A stretch of 64,000 bases of DNA from Streptomyces sp. NBC_01669 (GCF_026339735.1 NZ_JAPEQG010000002.1:1116001-1180000); one strand, 5' to 3'. Shown: positions 1 through 9,715, counted from the stretch's first letter. A program made the numbers and translations. The notes: generated by a model from the sequence alone, not told the origin.

Positions 1-1142
1 CCGATCGCGTACGCGGCTCCACCGATGAGTGGTCCGGCGCCCGTACCGGTCGTGTACGCGACGCCGTGCAACCCCTGGTAACGCCCGACCATCCGCGGCG
101 GAGCCAGACTTCCCAGGTAGGCCTGGGAGATGGAGCTGGTCATCATCTCGCCGAGCGTCCATACCAGCACCGTCGCCGACAGCAGGACCATGCCGGTCAT
201 GAACCCGGTCAGCGCGAGACCGACACCGGTGATCAGGTTGCCGATGGCCAGTACGTACTCCGGCCGGTACCGGGAGACCGCACCGGTGATGGGCAGCTCA
301 AGAACCAACACCAGCAGACCGTTGAGCCCGATGAGGAGACCGAAGTCGCGCTCGCTCAGACCCACGTTGCTGACGTGCAGGGGCAGGCCGACGGTGGACT
401 GGATGCAGACGAACTCGGCGAACACGGTCATCAGCAGGAATCGCACCAGGGTGCGGTCGGCGAGCACCTGCCGGTACCCCACCGCCCGGTCCGCCTGCGT
501 GTCCGCGTCGTCCTGGTCCGACCGCGCCTTGGGTGCATCCCGTAGCAGCACCCCCACGACCACGCCGAACAGCAGGCACGCGACGGCATTGCCCAGGAAG
601 AGACCCACATAGGAGGTGCTGGCCAGCACACCGCCGATGACGCCGCCCAGGGCAGCGCCCACGTTCATCGCGAACCGGAACACCCCGAAGGCGGCGAGCC
701 GTTGCTGGTTGGTCGCCGCCACGGAATCGAGCAGCACCGCGGCCGCGGCCGGCCGGTAGATCTGCGAAGTCACGCCGATGAGACCGACCACCGCGACGAT
801 GATCGGCAACGGTCCGAGGGACGGCATGATCGCCGTCAGCCCGGAGGTGGTCACGGCGGACAGCACGATGGTCCATCGCCGGCCGATCCCGTCGGCGAGG
901 TAGCCACCGACGGCGTTGCCGAGCACTTTGCCCACACCGGACACGCCCAGTACCAACCCCGCGGCACCGGCGGAACAGCCGCGCTCGGTCAGGTAGAGCA
1001 CGATGAACACGGGCAGGAAGTTGCCGACCTGGTTGACCAGGATGCCGAGACTGATGATCCACACCCGGCCGGGCAGACCGCGCAGCGCGGCGCGGAATCG
1101 CGGCTCGTCGAAGCCCGACCGGGTCGGTGGCGCGGTGCTCAC
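1..1142 (-). CDS. MFS transporter, 3' end cut by window edge
   Basis: Membrane efflux transporter of the major facilitator superfamily. The minus-strand frame opens with a GTG at 1142 and stays open to the window edge (about 380 residues). It shows repeated hydrophobic segments and the loop 2-3 signature of the family (GYLADGIGRRW, about residues 75-85). The GTG overlaps the stop of the upstream ATP-grasp gene as GTGA, so the two are probably translationally coupled. With a ligase upstream, the likely role is export of the ligase product (inference). The C-terminus is not visible. Confidence 0.85.
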   Translation of the reverse strand, partial: MSTAPPTRSGFDEPRFRAALRGLPGRVWIISLGILVNQVGNFLPVFIVLYLTERGCSAGAAGLVLGVSGVGKVLGNAVGGYLADGIGRRWTIVLSAVTTSGLTAIMPSLGPLPIIVAVVGLIGVTSQIYRPAAAAVLLDSVAATNQQRLAAFGVFRFAMNVGAALGGVIGGVLASTSYVGLFLGNAVACLLFGVVVGVLLRDAPKARSDQDDADTQADRAVGYRQVLADRTLVRFLLMTVFAEFVCIQSTVGLPLHVSNVGLSERDFGLLIGLNGLLVLVLELPITGAVSRYRPEYVLAIGNLITGVGLALTGFMTGMVLLSATVLVWTLGEMMTSSISQAYLGSLAPPRMVGRYQGLHGVAYTTGTGAGPLIGGAAYAI

Positions 1143-2445
1143 GCAACGGGCTCCGTGCGCACGTGTATTGCCGCGGCCAGCCGCCTGCCGTTGGCGATCG
1201 CTTCGGTGGCGGTGGCGCCGCGGGCGATGACGTGACCGACCTTGTCCTCGTTCCAGGTCAGCGGTGGCACCTCGGCCCCCGGCTCCACCTCCAACTGGAG
1301 GTCGACGAACGCCGGGTCTGCGCGCACGACATCGACGCCGGTCACCTCCACGACGCGACCGGGCTCCGGCGTGAGGAACCGGACGGCCGCTCCGCCCCGA
1401 GGCTCGGGCGACGTTGTGAGCGGCTCCACCATGCCGAACCCGGCGCCCAGCGCGTAGCGCTCCATGTCGACGCCGTAGGCGATCTCGGTCAGTTCGTTGA
1501 TCCGGTCACCGCCGATGCGGTTGTGCGACTCGACGATCCGCGGGCCGCGCGAGGTCAGCTTGACCTCGGTGTGCCCTGGACCGTTGCGCAGCCCCACCGC
1601 GTCGAGGAAGTCCGTCACCAACCGCGTGACCTCGCGCAACGTCTCGGCCGAGCAGCCGCTGGGCTGTGAATGCCCGAGCTCGACGAAACCGGGGCCGCCG
1701 CACTCCTTGTCGGTCACCGCGACAGCCACATGACGGCCGTCGAAGGTCAGGGTCTCCACGCTGATCTCCGGGCCGTCCAGGAACTCCTCCATGAGGAACT
1801 CGTCGAAGGATTCGGCACAGGCCAGGTCCCCGGCGGCCCAATGCCCGTCGTCGAGGGATCGGAACCGTTCGGCGACGACGTCCACGTCGGCTTGGTCGCG
1901 GATGCAGAACACCCCCAGGCTGCCCGATTCGCGGATCGGCTTGACGATGATCGGGAGCCCGTGCGCCTCAGCGAACTCCCGAACGTCCTGTGTGGAACGG
2001 CCGACCGCGGAGACCACCGGGCTGATGCCCTTCGCGGTCAGGTGCTGGCGCATCCGCCACTTGTCCAGCAGCAGTTCCACGGTGGCGACGGACTCGCCGC
2101 CGAGACCCAGCGCCTCGTTGATCCGCGCCGCGGCAGCAGCCCGAGCTCGAACAGCGACACGGCCGCCTGGAACGGGTACGCCTCGTGCAACGCCTGGGCC
2201 AGTGGCAGGAGCCGGTCGACGTCCCCGTAGTCGAGCAGCAACGCCTGATCGACGTAGGGCCAGTGGCCGCGGTCATACGCGTCCGAGAACTGGGCGTGAA
2301 CCACGTCCAGGCCGAGCTCCCGGGCCTTGCGCACATGCTTGAGCTTGCCGCCGATGACCAGGACGCGAGGCCGTCCAGCGGCGACCGCCGAGGACCGACG
2401 GCCGGTGGGTACGACATCGTCAAACAAGGTGGCTCCCTCTCTCAC
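1139..2445 (-). pseudogene. ATP-grasp ligase, interrupted by one frameshift
   Basis: ATP-grasp enzymes join a carboxylate to an amine through an acyl phosphate. The N-terminal frame (GTG 2445 or TTG 2427, both with GA-rich ribosome sites) encodes a pre-ATP-grasp fold through SLFELGLLP. The sequence then continues in another frame as AARINEALGL, LLLDKWRMRQ, the ATP-binding KPIRESGSLG and the metal-binding VESHNRIGG, ending at 1139. The frame changes near 2130-2140, and one added base restores a single continuous protein of about 435 residues. It may be a real mutation or a sequencing error. The nearest functional analogues are amino-acid ligases of dipeptide or peptide-antibiotic pathways (inference). 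It is coupled to the MFS gene. Confidence 0.75.
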
Positions 2446-2580
2446 GCTTCCTCCCGGCGGCGAGCCGACCACGACGGGGACGTCGAACCGGCGGCCCGTC
2501 CGACAGCTTCACCAGGCCTTTGGCCACGGCTTCCGTGCGGTCGAATCGCGCATCACGCTAGGACAGGTTCCGGACAATCT

Positions 2581-2598
2581 GCTTCCGGTATAGGAAGC
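2581..2598. promoter_or_regulatory. Inverted repeat in divergent promoter region
   Basis: GCTTCC-GGTATA-GGAAGC is a perfect 6+6 inverted repeat 19 bp upstream of the WYL regulator start, in the 172-bp divergent region shared with the ATP-grasp gene. A further TTCCGG lies just upstream at about 2569. This is a plausible operator for the WYL protein (inference). Confidence 0.45.
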
Positions 2599-2617
2599 GA
2601 CCCCCTAATCTGCTCGT

Positions 2618-3556
2618 GTGCCGACCGATCTCAGCCCCACCGCACGGGCTCTGCGCACCATGGAAATCCTCCAGACCCGTCCCGGCACGACGGCGGGCGA
2701 GCTCGCCGCGTCGCTGGGTGTCACGGAGCGGGCCGCGCGCCGGTACATCGGGATCCTCCGGGAGGCGGGCATCCCGGTCGAGTCGACCCGAGGCCCGTAC
2801 GGCGGGTACCGGCTGGGACGCGGGACGAGGCTGCCGCCGGTGGTCTTCACGGAACCGGAGGCACTGGGGCTGGTCATGGCGGCGCTCGACGACGCCGACG
2901 AGCTCGTGGGAAATGCGCTGAGCAAGGTCATCCGAGCGCTGCCGGAGAAGGTCGGCCAGCAGGCGGCGACGCTGCGCGACCATGCGTCGGCTGCGCCCGA
3001 CCCGTACTCGGTTCGGCCTGATCCGGCCACCACCAGCGCACTGGTCGCGGCGTCCGCGGTCCGACGGAGCGTGCGGGTGGCGTATCGCAGCGAGTCGGGG
3101 AAGGAGTCGGAGGGCGAGGTGGACCCCTGGGCGGTGGTCGTCCGCCACGGGCGCTGGTACCTCTTGTGCCGCTCGCATCGCGCGGACGCGATCCGCACGT
3201 ACCGGGTCGACCGGATCGGCGCGGTCCATCAGACGACCCGCGCGTTCGACCCGCCTGACGACCTTGACCCGGTGGCGGCGCTGGAGGAGAACCTGGGCAC
3301 GGGCTGGGAGTACCTCACCCGCGTGGTGTTCGACACCCCCCTGTCCGAGGTGGCGCGGTGGGTCACGCCCCCCATGGGACGACTGGAGGCGTCGGGCGAC
3401 GGGTGTGTGCTGGTCGGTAGTACGAGCACTCCGGCGATGTACGCGCAGGAGTGGCTGGCGAGGATGCCGTTCGGGTTCCGCGTCGAGGGCGGGCCTGAGC
3501 TCCGGGCGGCGGTGGCGGCGGTGGCGGCGCGCTTCACGGCGGCGGTGGAGTCCTAG
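2618..3556 (+). CDS. HTH-WYL domain transcriptional regulator
   Basis: Predicted DNA-binding regulator of 312 residues, the usual size for the YafY/WYL family. The N-terminal winged helix-turn-helix spans about residues 8-60 (TAGELAASLGVTERAARR). The WYL ligand-sensing domain lies around 145-210 and contains RWYLLCR. The C-terminal extension (about 225-310) is typical of actinobacterial members. The start is GTG at 2618, giving PTDLSPTARAL. It is divergent from the ATP-grasp/MFS pair and probably controls it. The effector is unknown. Confidence 0.9.
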   Translation: MPTDLSPTARALRTMEILQTRPGTTAGELAASLGVTERAARRYIGILREAGIPVESTRGPYGGYRLGRGTRLPPVVFTEPEALGLVMAALDDADELVGNALSKVIRALPEKVGQQAATLRDHASAAPDPYSVRPDPATTSALVAASAVRRSVRVAYRSESGKESEGEVDPWAVVVRHGRWYLLCRSHRADAIRTYRVDRIGAVHQTTRAFDPPDDLDPVAALEENLGTGWEYLTRVVFDTPLSEVARWVTPPMGRLEASGDGCVLVGSTSTPAMYAQEWLARMPFGFRVEGGPELRAAVAAVAARFTAAVES

Positions 3557-3707
3557 AGGCCGTCGTCCGCTCGGGGCTGCGCCGGCCGGACGCGGGAGTC
3601 GGGAATGGCGTCACGGCTCGGGGAGGATCAGTTCGGCACCTCCGTGCGGTGCGCCACACGGACCGGAAGCCGGACGCCGTTGACCGCAAGAGGGAAGAGG
3701 ATCCGCA

Positions 3708-4001
3708 TGTCCACCACCGTCTCTGGGGTTGTCGGCCCTGACGGCACGATCGTTTCAGGCGTGGGCTTCACCGCCGATAGGGTCGAGACGGGTTAGCGGA
3801 GCTCACAAAAGGGAGTCCGATCAGCTTCACTATCCGTTCGATGCGGTGCCGGCGGTGACAACAACCGTCGTCGACGAGGGTTCGTGGGCGCTGGACAACT
3901 CCGTCGTGTGGGCCATCGACCAGAACCACGTGCAGCTCATCGCCGGGAACACCAAGGATGAGCAGGCCGACCGAGGATTCTGCTTCATAGCCATCGGGTG
4001 A
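3708..4001 (+). pseudogene. Small hypothetical protein, frameshifted
   Basis: ATG at 3708 begins a short reading MSTTVSGVVGPDGTIVSG, ending at a stop at 3794. The related downstream half (FDAVPAVTTTVVDEGSW to the stop at 4001) is in another frame. Between them, about 3790-3835, a third frame gives SFTI, so at least one and probably two frameshifts have occurred. The repaired product would be about 95 residues with a beta-rich GxGF pattern. The function is unknown. The two-part reading is inferred from amino-acid style only. Confidence 0.4.
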
Positions 4002-4060
4002 GCCTTCAGGCCCTGCTGTCGCGATAGCCCAGCATCAGGGCGGTTCCTGCTCGGTCATCG

Positions 4061-4090
4061 GCGGGCCGACGGCTCCTGCCGTCGGCCCGC
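4061..4090. terminator. Bidirectional hairpin between convergent genes
   Basis: A perfect 12-bp stem (GCGGGCCGACGG) with a 6-nt loop lies between the plus-strand 3708-4001 relic and the minus-strand SMI1 gene ending at 4190. There is no U tract, as is common for GC-rich actinobacterial terminators. Confidence 0.65.
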
Positions 4091-4189
4091 GTCGTCTCGG
4101 CGCCGCCGTCGGCGACTGGCCCAGAGGGGGTTCCGGTTCGGTACGGAGGATCAGCTTTCTCGATACGGCCGGCCAGTGCATCCAGCCCC

Positions 4190-4864
4190 CTATCGGTCCA
4201 GGCCGCAGAGGGCTTCGGCGGCGGCGAGCCGGCCGAGGTACCAGCCGGCGAAGTCCGACGGAGAGCCGTCCGCGTTGCGCATCGGATGCAGATCCGTACC
4301 GTCGCAGCGGGGGTCGCGCCATATTCGGCCGCGCTCCGAACCGGTCACGACCAGCCAGACCGTCAGCCCGCAGCCCTCATCACACAGGCATAGCGCCCCG
4401 GCTGTGGAGCGCGGGTCGTACTGTATCTTGGCCAGACGCTCCTCCCACATCTCCAAGGCCACGTCGAGATCGGCGAGATCGTCGAAATCCTCCCTATCCG
4501 GCCGCTCAGCCAGGATCCTCACCGCTGCCACCGGATCCACCCCTCCCGGGAACGGCTCGGCGAGCAGGCCCGGCTCGATCTCCTCAGGGCTGTCGCCGAC
4601 CAGGTGCCAGCCACCGGAACCGTCGCGCCGCACCGGGAAAGCGCCGTAAGCCGGGCCCGCCCCGCCAGCTCCGACATGCAGGAGGAACGAGCGATAGTCC
4701 TCGGGCAGCTCGACGCCGAACCACGCCTGGACATCGGCCACCTCTGCGGCCGTCAGCGGTGCATCGAGCGCAAAACCGTGTCCCATCGCCCCGAACACCT
4801 TGTCGCTGCCCGGCACTGCAGCCAGAGCCAGAACCCGCTCGCGTACCCCGGGCCAGTCGGTCAT
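4190..4864 (-). CDS. SMI1/KNR4 (SUKH) family protein
   Basis: A 224-residue protein with the SUKH-type core: LTAAEVADVQAWFGVELPED (about residues 36-55), YRSFLLHVGAGGAGPAYG, then an acidic middle and FAGWYLGRL near the C-terminus. SUKH proteins include immunity proteins for polymorphic toxins and general scaffold proteins. No toxin gene is visible next to it, so the role is undetermined. It is monocistronic here. ATG at 4864 follows an A/G-rich leader. Confidence 0.8.
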   Translation of the reverse strand: MTDWPGVRERVLALAAVPGSDKVFGAMGHGFALDAPLTAAEVADVQAWFGVELPEDYRSFLLHVGAGGAGPAYGAFPVRRDGSGGWHLVGDSPEEIEPGLLAEPFPGGVDPVAAVRILAERPDREDFDDLADLDVALEMWEERLAKIQYDPRSTAGALCLCDEGCGLTVWLVVTGSERGRIWRDPRCDGTDLHPMRNADGSPSDFAGWYLGRLAAAEALCGLDR

Positions 4865-4977
4865 GGCGCTTCACCCTATCGGTACTCACCATCGCCAAGG
4901 CGACCCGTCGGATCGACCCGAAGTACCCGTTCCGGTCGGTGCAGTTCCCGCGTGCAAGGCCCCCGCTGGCGGTTGAC

Positions 4978-5625
4978 CGGGCGAGAAACCCATCCCGAAG
5001 CGGATGGCCACCGTGGTCTGCGTGTTCGACGCCGTCCCGGCCCCGAGAAGGTCGCACGATGTGATCCATCCGCCCGGCACCCGCAGCGCCGGCCGCCTGC
5101 CCCGCCCGCCGAGCGCAAGTGGGGCGCCCTACTGATCCATCCGGCGGCCAAGGTCTCGCCGACGCGTTCGCGCAGGCCGAAGCCCACGATCCTGGTCACC
5201 ACCGCAGTTGGGTTGTCCTGGCCGGCGGCACCCGCCACCAATTCGACCTGATCCAGGCCGAGGCCACCGCCGCAGTCGCACGACCAACGTGCTCCTCGGC
5301 TTCGTGCACGTCACCGGATACGTGTGAATCGCAGCCCCCGTCTTCCACAAACCCGGCACCGTCGAGGCCGACACCTTGTCGCCAAACATCTGACGGCTAT
5401 TTTTTGCAGGCCAAGCCGACCCCGCCGCCTACGTGCGCCTGCCGGAACCTGGTCGGCGACCGCCTCGATATCACCGGCGCCCGATGGGGACTCACCGGAG
5501 CCGAAGCCGTCCGGAAACTCCGCACGGTGATCGGCAACGGCTACCTCGACGCCTACTGGCGCCACCTCGCGCGCCGCGAGCACCAGCGTCTCCAGCCCAC
5601 CCCCAAACCAGGGGAAATACGACCT
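4978..5625 (+). mobile_element. ISKra4-family transposase relic
   Basis: Pieces of one transposase appear in order but in different frames. They are KRMATVVCVFDAVPAPR (about 4995), WVVLAGGTRHQFDLIQAEA (about 5208), LLGFVHVTGYV followed by an in-frame stop (about 5295), and GDRLDITGARWGLTGAEAV continuing to GYLDAYWRHLARREHQR (about 5455-5590). The last block is the characteristic C-terminus of the ISKra4 family. Stops and frameshifts make it non-functional. Its ends are not defined. Confidence 0.65.
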
Positions 5626-5708
5626 CACCGCCCGATCACGCGATTCACTCCGGAGGAACCGCATCCAACGGGGATTCAAAGGGCCCGACAGCCCTGCCCC
5701 GGAACTGG

Positions 5709-6234
5709 AGGGACTGCGCGGTTCTCGGTCCCTGACGTTCCGGCCCTGTTGTTTGCGCAGGTCAGGGCTACTCTGCAGGCCCTGACAGGGACCGTAGGGA
5801 CTGAAGAACGCAATTATGTCGTAGATGCAGAGATGCTCTTCGTACGTACGCGCATGCACACACATATCAGGCTCGGCTCATAACAGCGAAGTTGAGTCCC
5901 TACAGTCCCTGCTTCGGCGGCCTTCATGTCGGAGTAGGGTCCTGACCAGCGCTGGTGTCAACTCCCTTGCCAGGGGCCGCGCCTGCGCTCAGACCCTGAG
6001 CCTTGGTCCCTGAGCCCTCCTTCGGGCCCAGGCGTCTTCTCCCTCGCGCTTGCCCCCGCCCTCACCCGACGACCCGCATCGCGTTCGTTGGTCCCTTCAG
6101 CCCTCAGGGGCGGACAGAGATCCCTCAGTCGAGGGACCCAAGGGACCAAGGAAGCCGATAGAACGGCACACGGGGAGCAGGACACACCTCATCTTTCGAA
6201 TGTGGGCCTTACACTCTTTCGCATCAGAGTCCCT
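5709..6234. repeat. Iteron-like cluster of GTCCCT/AGGGAC, candidate origin
   Basis: Eleven exact copies of GTCCCT or its complement occur at 5709, 5728, 5787, 5796, 5896, 5905, 6006, 6091, 6132, 6141 and 6229, in both orientations. Several extend to GGTCCCTGA. Near-matches such as AGGGTCCT add to the density. Chance expectation for a hexamer on both strands in about 525 bp is well under one. The cluster ends about 100 bp before the primase reading frame. This fits an origin or replication-control region of a plasmid or integrative element (inference). Confidence 0.6.
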
Positions 6235-6328
6235 TCGGCCCCTGACCGGGCAATCGCGCCCATGCCAGGTGTGCGAAGCGATCGGGCAGGCAGAAGTGAC
6301 GAGGACGATTTCGGTGCCGCTCGAAGGT

Positions 6329-7400
6329 GTGAAACACGACAGGCCCTCGAGGATCGGGCCTGCTTCACCGCGATCCGTCGCGCGGTGGTGTGTCGCGCAG
6401 GGCCGGCCTGTCCATCCCCTGGCGCCGGGGCGCAAGACCCCTGTCGGGAATTGCCCTGCCTGCAGGGCGGGCAAGCACAGGCCAGCAGCGTCCCCCTGCC
6501 TGCCCGCGGGCCGCACCTGCCACGGCTTCCACGCGGCGACGACCGATCAGGGTCTCATCGAGCAGTGGTGGACCGACACGCCCGCAGCAGGTGTGGGCGT
6601 CGCCTGCGGACCCGCAGGCCTCGTCGTGATCGACATCGACGCCCACCAGACACCTGTGCCCGATCGGGAACACCTACTGCCGGGTATCCGCATACCCGAG
6701 CAGGTCCGGCTGGACGGCCTGGCCTCCGGTTTCGACACGTTGGCCCTGCTGGCCGCCTACCGCGGCGAGAACGATCCGGCGCGGGACGAGAACACCTTGC
6801 GGGTGCTCACACCTTCCGGCGGTCTGCATGTCTGGTACCGGAACCCGGAGCCGGCCACCCACTACCGTTGCTCGACTGGTTCCGGTCGGCACATGGCGCT
6901 CGCCTGGCAGGTCGACGTACGTGCGGAGGGGCGGTTACATCATGGCCCCAGGCACCCGCACCCCCAAAGGTGTCTACCGTGTGGCGGGCCCGGCTCGGCA
7001 CCCCGCTGTGCTGCCCGAATGGCTCCGGCGGGAACTCCGACGCACCGGACATGTGCTGGATGGCCAGACACCTGCCGCCTCCGCTGAGCCCCCAGCGCCT
7101 GTGCCCGGCCGCCGTCGCACCGCCAGTGCACCTCAGGTCATCGATCCTCTGATCGCGCGGGTCGCTGAGTGCGCCGCGGCTCCGGAGGGGACCGGGTTCT
7201 CCGAGAAGCTCAACAGAGCCGCGTACACGGCCGGAGGCCTGGTCGCCGCGGGGTATCTCGACCACGCCGCCATTCGTGACCGGCTTGTCCGTGTCGCCTG
7301 CTACGCCCGCCCTTGGCAACAGTCCCGGAATGAAAAGATCGTCGACGACGCTCTTGCCGTAGGGACCGTCCGCCCTCTCCACCTCAAAGGACGTACATGA
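6329..7400 (+). pseudogene. Bifunctional primase-polymerase (AEP), frameshifted
   Basis: N-terminal AEP/prim-pol domain: a Cys-rich segment (NCPACRAGKHRPA...TCHGFHAAT), the metal motif VVIDIDAH, then GGLHVWYRNPEP and WQVDVR. At about 6925-6935 the frame must change for the protein to continue as GGYIMAPGTRTPKGVYRV and run to the TGA at 7400. Removing one base from the G-rich GCGGAGGGGCGG fixes it. The repaired product is about 357 residues. The start is uncertain: GTG 6329 (GAAGG upstream) or GTG 6296. The stop overlaps the helicase start as ATGA. Such prim-pols replace Rep proteins in actinobacterial integrative elements. Confidence 0.75.
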
Positions 7401-8950
7401 GCAGCACCGTCGAAGGCTCACTGCATTTCGATCCGCAGGCCGCCGCTCAGCAGATGCTCGACCTTCAGGCGGCGGAACCGCTCCCCGAAACCCCGCGCCT
7501 TCCCGCCCAGGGGCCCGTCGGAACCCTCGTAACTCCTGCCGCGCTGGGCGTCGTTGCCCCCACCCCGCGGCTGCCTCCGTCTCTCTCCGACCGGGGAAAC
7601 GCCCGTCTGTTCGTGCAGCTGCACCGTGACCGGTTCCGCCATGTGGAGGGACTGGGCTGGTTCGTCTGGGACGGGTACCGGTGGAAGCGCGGGGGAGGGG
7701 AGAAGTCCGCGCTGTGGGCCGCGGGGGAGATGGCTGAGGACATGGCTGCCGCCGACCCGCGAGGCGTCTTCAGCGACCGCGAGCTCGCGCAGCACAAGCG
7801 GCGTACGTTGTCCACGACTGGCCTCAAGGCCCTGCTGACCCAGGCGAAGGCCTCGCCGGACATCACGGTGGACCCCGACAGGCTCGATGGGGACCCCTAC
7901 GCCCTGTGCACCCCCATCGGAGTGGTCGACCTGCACAATGGCCAGTTGCGCAAGCCCGACCCCACCCGTGACCTCCACTCTCGGGCCACCAGCGTCGCGC
8001 CGCAGGCCATGGAGACCCCGCGTTGGCACCGGTTCCTCGCCGACACCTTCGGTGACGACGACGAGGGCCGGGAGATGATCGACTTCCTGCATCTGCTGCT
8101 CGGGTACTCCATCACGGGCGACGTTGGAGCCCAGGTTCTGCCGTTCCTGCACGGTGAGGGAAAGAACGGCAAGTCCGTGCTGCTCGACATCATGATCCAG
8201 ATCCTGGGTGACTATGCGGACGCGGCTCCGCCGGGCTTTCTCATGGACCGCGGGGCCTTCTCGGAACACTCCACAGAGCTGACCGAACTGCACGGCCGCC
8301 GCTTGGTCGTCTGCATCGAACTGAAGCCCAACGACAAATTCGACGAGGCCCGCGTCCGCCTGCTGACCGGCGGCGACAAGATCAAGGCCCGTCGCATGCG
8401 GCAGGACTACTTCTCGTTCACCCCCACCCACCATCTGTGGCTCCTGGGCAACCACCGCCCCGAGGTCTCCACGGGCGGCTTCGCATTCTGGCGGCGCATC
8501 CGCCTGCTGCCGTTCACCCGGACGGTCCCGGCGCAGCGCAGGATCGACAACCTCGCCTTCGAACTCGTCCGCGACGAGGGGCCGGGCATCCTGCAGTGGC
8601 TCATCGAAGGGGCGCAGCGCTATCTGCGCACGCGTGATCCCCTGGAGGGTCCCGACCGGGTCCGTATCGCCACGACGGCATACGCCACCACCGAGGACCA
8701 CATCGGCCGCTTCCTGGCCGAATGCTGCACGCGGGACGCCGACTCGAGGAAGGATCTTCGGGTCGAGCAGGGACTGCTCTACGCGGAGTACAGCTCCTGG
8801 TGCAACGCGGGCGAAGGGATCCGGCCCGCCACGCCCCGGGCCTTCGCCAACCGGGTCCGTCACGAGGTGGGCGTGACCTCGCCGACCGACATGATCAAGT
8901 CGAACGGGCGCAAGTACTATCCGGGTATGGCGCTGTTGGAGCACGCATGA
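7397..8950 (+). CDS. Phage/plasmid primase P4-type, SF3 helicase domain protein
   Basis: A 517-residue replicative helicase. About residues 60-200 form the D5_N/P4-type N-terminal domain (GWFVWDGYRWKRG, GVVDLHNGQLR). The SF3 ATPase follows with Walker A GEGKNGKSVL (about residue 252), RRLVVCIELKP as the Walker B region, and the sensor-like LLGNHRPEV. A C-terminal winged-helix region follows (TEDHIGRFLAECC). Start ATG 7397 overlaps the prim-pol stop by 4 nt, so primase and helicase are translationally coupled. The pair with the upstream iterons forms a replication module. The helicase itself is intact. Confidence 0.88.
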   Translation: MSSTVEGSLHFDPQAAAQQMLDLQAAEPLPETPRLPAQGPVGTLVTPAALGVVAPTPRLPPSLSDRGNARLFVQLHRDRFRHVEGLGWFVWDGYRWKRGGGEKSALWAAGEMAEDMAAADPRGVFSDRELAQHKRRTLSTTGLKALLTQAKASPDITVDPDRLDGDPYALCTPIGVVDLHNGQLRKPDPTRDLHSRATSVAPQAMETPRWHRFLADTFGDDDEGREMIDFLHLLLGYSITGDVGAQVLPFLHGEGKNGKSVLLDIMIQILGDYADAAPPGFLMDRGAFSEHSTELTELHGRRLVVCIELKPNDKFDEARVRLLTGGDKIKARRMRQDYFSFTPTHHLWLLGNHRPEVSTGGFAFWRRIRLLPFTRTVPAQRRIDNLAFELVRDEGPGILQWLIEGAQRYLRTRDPLEGPDRVRIATTAYATTEDHIGRFLAECCTRDADSRKDLRVEQGLLYAEYSSWCNAGEGIRPATPRAFANRVRHEVGVTSPTDMIKSNGRKYYPGMALLEHA

Positions 8951-9156
8951 CGGCCGTCGGACGTGAGGTGTGCGCAGCACGTGCCCTACACCGCTGTCGT
9001 CGTGCGCCTTACGATGGTGGACAGGCCTCCCTACGCGGTGGCCCCCGCAGAGCGGCTCGTCACCTGGCGGTGTGCGGGTCGGAGCGGAACGGCCAGATAC
9101 TCGGCCACGTCCCCATGGTCGGGGGCATGCCGACGAAGGAGGGGCTGCAGCCATGA
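8947..9156 (+). CDS. Small hypothetical protein in replication operon
   Basis: A 69-residue frame beginning with an ATGA overlap on the helicase stop and ending in an ATGA overlap with the next gene, which supports translation. The composition is Arg-rich and no motif is recognised. Another frame at 8963 gives the more natural-looking VVVRLTMVDRPPYAVAPAE, and the present frame resumes at NGQILGHVPMVGGMPTKEG. A frameshift within one small gene is therefore an alternative. Confidence 0.35.
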   Translation: MTAVGREVCAARALHRCRRAPYDGGQASLRGGPRRAARHLAVCGSERNGQILGHVPMVGGMPTKEGLQP

Positions 9157-9536
9157 GTTCGCTGTTGACCGAGAGCGATCTCCTCCACGAGGCAGAGGTG
9201 GTGTGGCTGGAGAACCTCGAAAGGCTGGACTACGTCCGTCAGGCACTCGACAAGACCAGGCGGCGGAACACCAAGCCGCCGTACGCACGTGACGGACGCA
9301 TGGTGGGGTACGCCCTGCTGGACGAGGGCGCCTCCCCGGACCCGGACAGCGGCCTGTACAAGCGTCGCGTGTTCTTCCTGCTGCCCCACGACCGGGACAG
9401 CCTTCCCGGCGGCCTCTACCGCGAGGGCGCGCCGGGCGAGGCAGTCGACCCGCGCACGATCGCCCCGAAGAAGCCGGGAGCGAAGACACCCAGGTCCCAG
9501 AGCGGTTCGGTGGCCATAGCGACGTCGACGCCCTGA
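9153..9536 (+). CDS. Hypothetical protein, last gene of replication operon
   Basis: A 127-residue frame starting at ATG 9153 with GAAGGAGGGGCTGCAGCC upstream, a good ribosome site. The N-terminus is helical and charged (ESDLLHEAEVVWLENLERLD), the middle is RRVFFLLPHDRD, and the C-terminus is basic and low-complexity (PKKPGAKTPRSQSG). I do not recognise a family. Its position suggests an accessory role in the replication module. Confidence 0.5.
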   Translation: MSSLLTESDLLHEAEVVWLENLERLDYVRQALDKTRRRNTKPPYARDGRMVGYALLDEGASPDPDSGLYKRRVFFLLPHDRDSLPGGLYREGAPGEAVDPRTIAPKKPGAKTPRSQSGSVAIATSTP

Positions 9537-9715
9537 GGCAGGACCTCGGTCTTCGGCCGGCCGGGGCGACACGCCGGCGCAGGCGCTGCACGCGACGCGC
9601 GGCGTGCGGGGGAGCCGACAACCCTCCATGAGGACAACTGGCCGTTCCTCTTGCGGAGTTCACGTGCGCAGGCCCTTCTTCGGCCGACGCACCTCACGGA
9701 ATTCCCCCGGTCGTC

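Noticed and set aside
4978..5625. Intact small genes in the ISKra4 region
   Set aside because: Blocks of one transposase are spread over several frames with stops; no ribosome sites.
5709..6234. Repeats as a transcription-factor operator cluster only
   Set aside because: Possible, but the number, mixed orientation and position before a prim-pol/helicase pair fit an origin better.
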